Positions 54,446 to 63,200 of a stretch of DNA of 64,000 nucleotides are shown one piece after another. The notes below the pieces were generated by a model. That model was not told the DNA's origin and searched no databases. It saw only the letters and a list, made by a program, of their open reading frames with translations. Every line of letters starts with the position of its first letter. The stretch's first letter is position 1. The DNA is taken from positions 1 through 64,000 of the forward strand of contig NZ_JASMWN010000014.1 of assembly GCF_032595355.1 (NCBI RefSeq). Direction: 5' to 3'. A program made the translations under genes and the position numbers. This stretch comes from Sedimentitalea todarodis (GTDB lineage Bacteria > Pseudomonadota > Alphaproteobacteria > Rhodobacterales > Rhodobacteraceae).

Positions 54446-54700
54446 TCAATTACTCAGAGTCTCATCCATCCGCCAGGAAACGGCGGTTGGTCGCTTCCTA
54501 GCCTGGGCGTTTACGGCGATCAACGGGGCATATTTCAAGACCCACCGGTTCAGGCTAGCATGGTCAACTTCGACACCTCGTTCCGCCATGATCTCCTCCA
54601 AATCGCGATAGGAAACCGCATATCGAACATAGAAAAACACCGCGTACAGGATGACATTTTTCGGATACTGGCTGCCTTCTCTATCGCGGCCTATGTCAAG
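54446..54700 (-). pseudogene. IS6-family transposase N-terminal fragment
   Basis: Encodes YPKNVILYAVFFYVRYAVSYRDLEEIMAERGVEVDHASLNRWVLKYAPL, then VSWRMDET, which is the N-terminal HTH and first acidic motif of IS6/IS26-type transposases (RWHLDET in relatives). Coding ends after ETLSN near the IS110 copy B border. The 5' end also lacks a start. The IS110 insertion probably broke it. Confidence 0.75.
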
Positions 54701-54964
54701 AGTGGGTTTATCATGTCATGTCATGTTATGTTCCTTTGAGCTATTGATCTGCCTAGCCGATGTGCCGTCACGGAGCTCGTGCTTCTCTTCGAGGTCGGCG
54801 TGTGGCCGCCTCATGATGGGGTAAGAAGGATGGAGTGGTTCAATCTTTGAAGCGCCCTTGCTGCAAACGCAGCAGGATCTGCAGCCAGTGCGAACTCGCT
54901 CCACCCGTCGTCCCCGTGAGGACATCATTCTGCCGAGGCAGATCTCGGGACCAGAGCGTGTTTG
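54701..54964. other. spacer downstream of IS110 copy C
   Basis: No supported gene. It contains inverted segments such as CTGCAAACGCAGCAGGATCTGCAG at about 54856-54880 and likely belongs to a non-coding IS110 end; a bridge-RNA template is possible but not shown. Confidence 0.35.
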
Positions 54965-56002
54965 TCAGGCCGCCTTTACAGCGCTGTTGCTCCAGCGGAA
55001 GTCGGTGCCATCAATCCACATGCGGTGGAGAATGACAGCAATGCGTCTGGCAAGTGCTACGGTCGCGCGCCGCATGCCGCGTCGCTGTGCAACCCGCATG
55101 GCCCAAGCCTTGAGCCATGACCATTTTTTGGAACGAGTCAGCATCGATTGTGCCGCCTCATAGAGCATGCTCCGCAGCATGGCGTCACCGCATTTGGAGA
55201 TGCCGCCGTCATAGTTGATCTCGCCTGATTGATATCGCTTTGGCGTCAGACCGGCATGCGCGCCGACATCCCGGGAATGCACAAAGCGGTGCGGCTGATC
55301 AACCGATGCTCGGTAGGTCAGTGCAACAACCGGACCAACACCCGGGACTGTCATGAACCGTCGACACACCGGATCGTCACGCACCATATTGAGTAGCATC
55401 TTGTGAAGGGTTGCCAATTGCTGGCGCATCACTTGCCGGACCGTCAGCAGAGGATCAACGATTGCGGCCAGTCTGGGGAAACTTTCAACCAGCTCGCGGA
55501 TACGCGCTTCGTAGTTCTTCGTGCTGACCACACCGACCTTCAGGCCGAAATTGCGTAGCGTGCCGCGCATGTCGCACTCGATGTCGAGCAATTTGCGCTG
55601 GAGCAGCTTGCGACTGGTCAGCAGCATCCTTTGTTCCTGAGCGGCCAGCGTCTTGACATGCACCGGCTTGAACAATCCCACGCGCATCATCTGGGCGATC
55701 CCGCGGGCGTCATTGCGATCACTCTTGTTGATCTGCTGGGCCTTGAGCAGCGCTTTCATATGCCGTGTCTCGACGCATATGACAGGCAGGTCCGCCTCGG
55801 GCAGCCCGTTCACCAGCCATTGCGACAATGGTCCTGCCTCAATCCCGACCCGCGCATAATCACCGCCAATCGAGGTCAGCAGAGCAGCTATGTCATCCGG
55901 CTCAGTTGGGACTTTGCGCTCGCAGATCACCTTACCGACCTCATCGACAACGCACACCGCTGTTTCTTGTACCGAAACGTCCAATCCTACAAAATGTGCC
56001 AT
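54965..56002 (-). CDS. IS110-family transposase (copy C)
   Basis: 345 residues. MAHFVGLDVSVQETAVCVVD and KSDRNDARGIAQMMRVG mark the DEDD domain. TVPGVGPVVALTYRASVDQPHRFVHSRDVGAHAGLTPKRYQSGEI and GGISKCGDAMLRSMLYEAAQ mark the C-terminal domain. Intact. It shares the GISK(R/C)GDAMLRS(T/M)LYEAA block with copy B. Confidence 0.92.
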   Translation of the reverse strand: MAHFVGLDVSVQETAVCVVDEVGKVICERKVPTEPDDIAALLTSIGGDYARVGIEAGPLSQWLVNGLPEADLPVICVETRHMKALLKAQQINKSDRNDARGIAQMMRVGLFKPVHVKTLAAQEQRMLLTSRKLLQRKLLDIECDMRGTLRNFGLKVGVVSTKNYEARIRELVESFPRLAAIVDPLLTVRQVMRQQLATLHKMLLNMVRDDPVCRRFMTVPGVGPVVALTYRASVDQPHRFVHSRDVGAHAGLTPKRYQSGEINYDGGISKCGDAMLRSMLYEAAQSMLTRSKKWSWLKAWAMRVAQRRGMRRATVALARRIAVILHRMWIDGTDFRWSNSAVKAA

Positions 56003-56541
56003 ATCGCCATTCCTTCCTTGATGCTCAAGGTCAGGATGACCCCGATCACATCATCTTAAATGAAGGGGCTGCAACCCAAATACGACATTCGAAATCGCAG
56101 CCGCCGCGATACACCATCTTTGAAGTCAATCGTCACGTTCCGATACTCACCTTCGAATTCAAAGGTCGGCGCCTATCACAGCTTGGTAAGCAGGCCCATA
56201 TTCTAAAAGCTTGCGACAGAACCGGCACAGCTTGCCCGGTTGCGTAGCTTGGGACGGCGATAGATTTGGATCAAACCGACCTTCGCTGCACGGCGAACGA
56301 ACTGGGAGATTGCGGATTATCCGAACTCTTGCGGACGCGGCGAATGCTCGCGCAGAAAACTTCGCATGCGTGGCATGCCATTCTCCGCGATTCTGCAAAT
56401 CACGCCATGCCTGATGCCGGATGCCGGTCGTTCTGCCTTGGCGGAATCTGCGGCATACCTACCGCCCTTTCGCGGCGCTCTCTATAAATGGCGGGTCGTA
56501 GCTCGTAGCGAGCGCTGCGAAAGGGCGCCAGATGTGGAACA
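56003..56541. other. spacer between IS110 copy C and tyrosinase gene
   Basis: 539 bp, no gene supported. CCGACCTTCGCTGC at 56276-56289 is the same 14-mer as at 6863-6876, within a degenerate intergenic repeat. Palindrome-like CGCC...GGCG pairs are common but none is a clear terminator for the tyrosinase gene. Confidence 0.4.
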
Positions 56542-59163
56542 TCAGCGGCAGGCTCTTCGCCAACACGCCTGCATCGCTTTCCAGTCAATTCCCAGTTCCT
56601 CCAGCTGTTTGCGGAACCGGTCATCGAAAACCCCGTTCTTATTGAAGCACTCAATCAGCCTACAGATCAGCTCAGCGCCCCCATCCGTGGGAACGGGTAC
56701 GCCGCCGGTCGGCCCTTCCCTGCGCCTGCCAACCAGTGCGGTGACCAGATGCTCGCGGGTAAACGCGCTACCGCGGGCGCTGAGCCCCCGAGCCATCAGC
56801 CGGAACCGAAAGGCGCCGCTTTGATCCGGCACGTGCTGCGCGGCAAACCTGCCATTGCCCTGATGGGTCATTTTCAAGGTGCCGGTGTCGCCCCCGGGAT
56901 CAGTCACCGCCACGTCGATCGTGGAACTGCCCCGGAACGGTTGGCCGTATTCCGTCAGCCATGCCATGAGCCGGATCGCTGTACCGGGGTTGGTATTTGC
57001 CTGTTCCGCACGCACCCGCATGCGCAGATTGGACCGCGCGTGCACGATGGCCGCGTATCGCAGCACCGTGGCGTTGGGCAGACCGACATCATCGTTGAAA
57101 CGGGCCGCCGCCGCGGTCTTTGGCCGTTTGATGCCAAGTGTCATCAGGAGATGCCAACGCCCTGCCCAATGGCCAGTGCCTTCCTTGACGACCGGCAAAT
57201 TCACCCGAAATCCATTCAGGTTATGGCCGATCCGATGCGCCGCGGTAGGCAGGTCTTGAGGCCGGATGATTGTTCCATCGGGAGCTTCGAGAGCTGTCAT
57301 AACATAGTGAGGTGCCTGCGACAGCGCGATGGTGTCAAAGGCATAGTCGGACTCCGCGATGTCAAAGGGTATGCGTGCAATTGCGCCCGGGCTCAGCCAG
57401 CCGGAAGGGTCTTTGACGATTTGCTGGTTGGTAACGCCGACCAGCACCTGGATAAAGAACTTCTCCAGCAGGAATTCGTCATCCTGCGTCAGCGCGCCGG
57501 TGACCAGCATGAAGCCGTCGCTGCCGCTGGCCAGCGCCTCCAGCGTGTCGTTCTGCACATTATCGGCATCCGCGATGCCCACGGCATAGACTCTGTCGGT
57601 CAGCAGTGCGGCGACATCGTCGACATAAGGCGCCGCCGTCTGGTAACCGTCAGTGAAGACGACCGTGGCCTGGACATCGAAATTGCCCGCCAACGGTGCG
57701 GTCGCAAATTCGTTGGCCGCCACTTCCAGCCCCGCCCCGATCGATGTGAGCGGCTGGGCATTGGGCGGCCCGTGCAGGTCAATCTCGTCGTGGGCGGCCA
57801 TGCGTGCGGTCGACCCAAGTGGCCCCGCCTCGGTCAGATCGGTCAGCTTTGCGGCCGTGTCGGAGAAAGAGATCAGCGTCAGGCCATTGTCGTCATATAG
57901 TGTGTCCACAAGTGATTTGGCCGCATTCCTCAGGACGTCCAGTCTGATCCGGTTGTTGCCAGCGTCCGACAACATGCTGCCGGATTCATCGAGCACCAGC
58001 GCGACGGCCGCCGTCGGACGGGCGACTGTGTTGGCCAGCAGAAGAATATCTTCGCGCAGCACCTCGTTGCCATCGGGATCACGACCGACGACTGTCATCG
58101 TCCCGCCGGGGTCATTGACCGTGCCGCCCATCGGAATGGTTGCGGCGCCGGCACCTGTGAACATGACCCAAATGCGGAATTCGTTGGTGGCGAACTCTGA
58201 GCTCGGGAACGGATGAGGGCCGGGCTGGAACAACGAGAAATCGCCCGTCGGCCCGGATTCCACCTCGAAACTCAGCGGTGCGCAGGTTTCGACGTCAAAG
58301 AGAGCCGCACGCATAACGGTTTCGTCAGCGGGTACATCATTGAACACCACCTGCGGCGTCACGAGCGTGGCGTTGATCGGGTCGCCGGACTGGAAGTTGG
58401 GAAAATCAGGATCGCCGGCAACATGCAATTCAAGGGGGATATCGCGCGGATAGCGGTAGCCCAATGCGGTGTGATCCAGCATTGAAGCGGGGGTTGCACC
58501 GCCGATCATCGGATCGTTCAGCTCCACAACCGGCACAGGATCATCGCAGCCGATCGCTGTCGTGTCGTATTGTACAGCGCCGGGATTGTTGAGCTGCCAG
58601 ATCGCCCATATCCGGTCGAGGTTGCCGTGATGTAAATAGAATAGCGGATCGAGCGGAGAGGAACCTGAAGCCATGGTACCGCCAATCCAGTTGTGTCCCG
58701 GAAAATGGCTACCGCATTCGATGGCGCGGAACGCGGTATAGTCTGCCTTGTCGGCGAGTTCGCTTTGAACAACATCGAGATCGGGCAACACGGTTGCACC
58801 GCCAGTCGCCGCGCGGGTATAAGTCCAATGGTCAAAACGGCCGTCAGTATTGTTGCGCCCGCCAAAGAAGGATTTCCATGGCTCGACGTCCAGATCGCGC
58901 GAATCCGCACGGGTCCAGTCCCAATAGGGAAGCACAATGCGTGCGTCGAAACTTTGCAGGTCTTGTTCCAAGCGTAGCAGGAAATGCCGGTGCCAGGTCA
59001 TAAATTGCGGTGCCCAGTGGATGCCGTTCATGAAATTGATGTCGTGCTCATTGGCACGTGCCTGAATGATCCCCCGGTCCCAGAGATCGTTCAGCCCGTC
59101 CGCGAGACGATCCAGTGCATCGCTATCCTGAGCCATTTCGATAAAATCAATTCTGCAATGCAT
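56542..59163 (-). CDS. tyrosinase fused to a von Willebrand A domain
   Basis: 873 residues. Tyrosinase domain (1 to about 230): CuA ligands His49 and His58 (GIHWAPQFMTWHRHFL), probably with His40. LPYWDWT follows at 79-84. CuB ligands are His153 and His157 (GSHFPGHNWIGGTM) and His178/179 (DPLFYLHHGNLDRIWAIWQ). A beta-rich linker (about 240-380, tyrosinase C-terminal-like) follows. A VWA domain (about 386-585) has an intact MIDAS start, DESGS at 392-396. Further beta domains and a helical end complete the protein. No signal peptide is visible. It would oxidise mono- or diphenols, and the VWA domain suggests binding to a partner or matrix. A small membrane protein is encoded 37 bp upstream. Confidence 0.88.
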   Translation of the reverse strand: MHCRIDFIEMAQDSDALDRLADGLNDLWDRGIIQARANEHDINFMNGIHWAPQFMTWHRHFLLRLEQDLQSFDARIVLPYWDWTRADSRDLDVEPWKSFFGGRNNTDGRFDHWTYTRAATGGATVLPDLDVVQSELADKADYTAFRAIECGSHFPGHNWIGGTMASGSSPLDPLFYLHHGNLDRIWAIWQLNNPGAVQYDTTAIGCDDPVPVVELNDPMIGGATPASMLDHTALGYRYPRDIPLELHVAGDPDFPNFQSGDPINATLVTPQVVFNDVPADETVMRAALFDVETCAPLSFEVESGPTGDFSLFQPGPHPFPSSEFATNEFRIWVMFTGAGAATIPMGGTVNDPGGTMTVVGRDPDGNEVLREDILLLANTVARPTAAVALVLDESGSMLSDAGNNRIRLDVLRNAAKSLVDTLYDDNGLTLISFSDTAAKLTDLTEAGPLGSTARMAAHDEIDLHGPPNAQPLTSIGAGLEVAANEFATAPLAGNFDVQATVVFTDGYQTAAPYVDDVAALLTDRVYAVGIADADNVQNDTLEALASGSDGFMLVTGALTQDDEFLLEKFFIQVLVGVTNQQIVKDPSGWLSPGAIARIPFDIAESDYAFDTIALSQAPHYVMTALEAPDGTIIRPQDLPTAAHRIGHNLNGFRVNLPVVKEGTGHWAGRWHLLMTLGIKRPKTAAAARFNDDVGLPNATVLRYAAIVHARSNLRMRVRAEQANTNPGTAIRLMAWLTEYGQPFRGSSTIDVAVTDPGGDTGTLKMTHQGNGRFAAQHVPDQSGAFRFRLMARGLSARGSAFTREHLVTALVGRRREGPTGGVPVPTDGGAELICRLIECFNKNGVFDDRFRKQLEELGIDWKAMQACWRRACR

Positions 59164-59200
59164 GTGAAATTCTCCTTAAAATAAAGAGTTCAGTTTGCGT

Positions 59201-59527
59201 CTACCGGGCTTCCTCTGCTTTGAGGTAGCGCTCTACTGCGGAGCGCAATGACTTGGCCGGTTTCTGATAAACGTCGCGCTTTAGGCGGTATCCGCCGTCC
59301 GTCTTGAAGTACGGCTCGACACGGCCGTTGATCTGCAAAACCTCGCGCACGTCGGTTTGCGTGATCACCACCTCGGCGTCTCCGATCCTGAAGGCATCGG
59401 GCTTGGCTGTTTGGGATTTCTTTTGGGTTTTTCCCGCCATCTCTTTCTCCAATCTGTCTGGGCTCCCGATCAGGAGACTGAAGGCCGCCAGAAACAGGAG
59501 AAACAATGCTGCATATACAATTTTCAT
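59201..59527 (-). CDS. small membrane-anchored protein upstream of tyrosinase
   Basis: 108 residues. One N-terminal hydrophobic segment (KIVYAALFLLFLAAFSLLIG), then a charged linker (KEMAGKTQKKSQ) and a soluble part AFRIGDAEVVITQTDVREVLQINGRVEPYFKTDGGYRLKRDVYQKPAKS. It has no His or Cys and few Met, so it is not a typical copper caddie. It shares an operon with the tyrosinase-VWA gene. I do not recognise the family; a membrane tether, or a folding or secretion partner, is possible. Confidence 0.7.
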   Translation of the reverse strand: MKIVYAALFLLFLAAFSLLIGSPDRLEKEMAGKTQKKSQTAKPDAFRIGDAEVVITQTDVREVLQINGRVEPYFKTDGGYRLKRDVYQKPAKSLRSAVERYLKAEEAR

Positions 59528-60291
59528 GGTGCGCGTTGTTGGTCGCTATTTATTACTCCGTCACATCATCTCAGTGGGTCTACGGATCCACACAGGTTCA
59601 CCTGCGAAAAATGCTTTGAGTTCCAAGGTTCTTTGTGTCGTCCCGGAGCGACAGACACACCCCCCCAAGGCGTGTCAGACCGTGCAATCAAAGGCAGAAC
59701 GGTCGGACGCTACGGCACCACCAGAAGATCCTCAAATACTACCATAAATTCGCCTCGGTGAAAAGCAGTGCAACCTCAGATTGACGGAACCGTGCCAGGA
59801 TCAATGGGGCAGGCCCCCCTCCACCTACACGAGATATCCCTTCGATCAATGGCATACCCGAAGTTCCATCGTCCTCGGTTTTCCACATCAGACCGCACCG
59901 TCAGCCTCGCAGTCGGCGCGGAACGCCACCCCCTGCAACAGATGCAGTCAGCACGATGTCAGGGCACCGTGATTCGGGTCCCAATGTCTTGGCCCGCACC
60001 TATCCGGCCCGCCGAAAACGGCGGATCATCGACGCTCCCGGCAAGAGAGCGCAACGAAGCGGCTATCTTGAAAGTATAAAAAGTGATACCCTCATAGCGG
60101 GAAAAGTGGGTCTCAGGCCTCGGATTCTTACCCGGGTACAGGTGTGCACCACTCCGGGGTATGCGCAAGATACGCTAATTTGTTTCCATTTGTTTGTGCG
60201 TCACAGCACAAGCTTGGTGCCCGTTCAAAGCCTCTTGTGCCGCGTGAGTCATGCTTACTCAAGTATTTGACCATCAAGGAGATATTGAGCC
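59528..60291. other. divergent spacer between the two copper oxidases
   Basis: 764 bp with no recognisable gene. It should carry promoters for both the tyrosinase operon (leftward) and the multicopper oxidase (rightward). The AAGGAGAT ribosome site of the latter is at 60269-60276. Open frames around 59768-60079 show no family features. Confidence 0.45.
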
Positions 60292-63200
60292 ATGACAACT
60301 GGCATGACACCCTATGTCACCCCTGCCCCCACAGATTCGGACCCCGCCGCAAACGTTGTCGAGACGACCATCACGGCCAGCATTCAAACCGTCGACATCG
60401 GCGGCGGCGTGATGATGGAAGCCGAGACCTATGACGGAGCCATTCCCGGCCCGACACTGCGGTTCAACGTCGGAGACACGGCGATCATCCGGCTGGTGAA
60501 TCTCCTACCGCACCGGACTGGCATCCATTGGCATGGGATCGAACTGGCGAACGCCACCGATGGCACGCCGGTCACACAGAACGGTCTGGCCGCCGCCTTC
60601 GCGGCGCCACCGCCAGCACCGGCACCGGCGGGCGGCACTTACCTTTACAAGTTCCAGCTACCCCGCCCGGGGGTCTACTGGTATCACCCGCATCACTTCC
60701 ACTCGACTAACCGGGTGTTTCGCGGGCTCTACGGCATGATCATAGTCACGGACCCGAACGAGGCTGCGTTAATTGCCGCCGGTACGCTGCCGAACGCCAC
60801 CGATACGCTGCAACTGGTGCTGGGCGATACGACCGTTTGCGAGACCGCCGGGTCGAACGATGCGGCGACCTATGTGGACCCGACGACACTTCCCGTTGCC
60901 GACCGGCCCGAGTGGCTTAGCGGGCAGACATCGCAGCCCGGTCCGACGCCCCTGAGCCTGTGCGAGATTGCCCCGGCAGGCAGTGCGATGGCCGAAGACG
61001 GTTCTCCTGCGCCCGCGTCCTTTCTGGCCGGGCAGGCGCCAAACATTCAACGCGCTGGTCCGGGACGCACTAACGAAGGTCAGACGGTTCTGACCAACGG
61101 CATGAATGTGGGCGGTCGCGCCGGCCCGCCGGATGCGCCCGGCGCGCTCGATGGCGCGGCGATCGGCTATGCGGTGCAGCCAGGGCAAGGGCTGCGGCTG
61201 CAAATCGTCAATTGTGCGGTCACGCGCTATTTCCGCCTGCGTCTGACCAATAACGACGGGACTCAGATCTTGCTGATGCGGGTGGGTGGCGAAGGTGGAT
61301 TGCTCGACGCGGTTGTGGAAGAAGGCGGCACGCCGGGCGGATTCGATACCAAATACGATCTGGGCGAGGTTCTTTTGCCGCCCGCCAGCCGAGTTGATGT
61401 GGTGGCGTCGATCCCGGATACGGCGACGGGCACGCTGACCTTATGGACCCGCGACTACGCGCGGACGGGACAGGGCTTCAGCAGGGTGCCGTCGGTTCCG
61501 GTGGCTCATTTCGAGGTCTCGGGAGCCGTGGTCGCACCGGCGTTTTCACTGCCCGCCGGAACCCAGCTGCGCGCCGGCATTCCCGGGCAGGCGATCGAAG
61601 TGCTGCCTGCACCGACCGACAGTTTTCTCGACCCGGCGGGGTTTACCCCGGCCAAGCCGGGCGTCGTGGCTCCAACGCAGACCATCGTTTTCGGAGCGGG
61701 CGGCGGTGTGACGATCGACGGTGTGGCTGGCAGTTTTTCAGGGTTCATGCCCTATACCAACGCGCCGCATGTCGGGTCGTCGCGCTATGCCGCGCCGGGT
61801 GGCGTTCTGGAGATGTCGATCCAGAACACATCGTTGGCGCATCATCCGTTCCATCTGCACGGGTTTTCCTTCCAGCCGATATCCCTGACAACGCCGGGCG
61901 GGCCCGACTATGTCTGGCCCTACGCCGAATTCCGCGACAATGTCGATATGCCCTCGAATTACACACTGAATTTCAGGGTGCGACTTGAGGACAGGCCGCT
62001 GACTGATGGCATTACCATGGGCGGGGCCTTCGGGCGCTGGCTGTTTCACTGCCACATCTTCTTTCACGCTCATCAAGGAATGATCAGCGAACTGGTCGTC
62101 ACATCGGCCGACGGCAGCGAGCGGCCTTATGTCAATGTCGGTGGGTCCTGGACCTATACGCCGGCGGGCGGTACAGCGACACGCAAGGGCACGTTCGCGC
62201 ATCCCGATGGCAACAATGTCACCCTGACCGCCAGCGACGGGGCGTTCAATCCGCCCCTCGCGCCGGCCGCCGCCGGTACCTGGGACTGGGAGTTCGATTC
62301 CGCCGGCGAGCCGGATGGCGTGCGCTATGTCTACATCACTGCGACCGACAGCGACGGGCGGCAGGATCAGGCGGTGTTCCGTCTCAAGGTCGGTGCCCCG
62401 GATGACGGGGCGGACATCGGCGATCCGCACATCCACACTGTAGACGGCAAGCGATACGATTTTCAGGCGGTGGGCGAGTTTACCCTGCTGCGCGACCGCC
62501 AGGGAATGGAAATTCAGGCGCGGCAATGGCCCGTGGCCACCGCCAACCCGATCACCGACAGCTATAGCGGGCTGAAGTCCTGCGTGAGCGTCAACACGGC
62601 CGTTGCGTTGCGTGTGGGTGCGCACCAAATTTCCTACCAGCCCGGCCGCGAACAGGGTGTGCTGCGCTTCTTTGTCGACGGCAAACAGGCGCATCTGCCG
62701 CAAGACGGTCTCGACCTCGGGGTTCATCGCTTGACGTCAGAGGTGCTGGCCAATGGCACATCGGCCCTGCGGGTCGCCTATGCGCATGGGCCGGTCGTGA
62801 CTGCGTCGCCGCGATTCTGGAACAGCCAGAAAGTCTGGATCATGGATGTCGACGTGGCCCATACGCAGGCGGTCGAAGGGATCATGGGCGAAATCCACGA
62901 CGGCAACTGGTTGCCGCTGTTGCCCAGCGGTGCATCACTGGGCCCCCGGCCCGAGGCGCTGCAGGATCGTTATGTCACGCTCTACCGAACCTTTGCCGAT
63001 GCCTGGCGCGTAAGCGACGCAACCAGCCTCTTCACCTACGATTCGGGCGCCTCTAGCGCGACTTTCACCGATCGCGACTGGCCCGCCGAAAAGCCGCCTT
63101 GCAAGCTCAAGCAACAATTCATCGTGCCGGGCGCGAATCCGATCCTGGAAGGTATCGACCCTGAGGATGCTAAGAAAATCTGTCAGGACGTGACGCTCAA

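Noticed and set aside
56749..57900. 383-codon plus-strand open frame
   Set aside because: Antisense to the tyrosinase-VWA gene; no recognisable motif.
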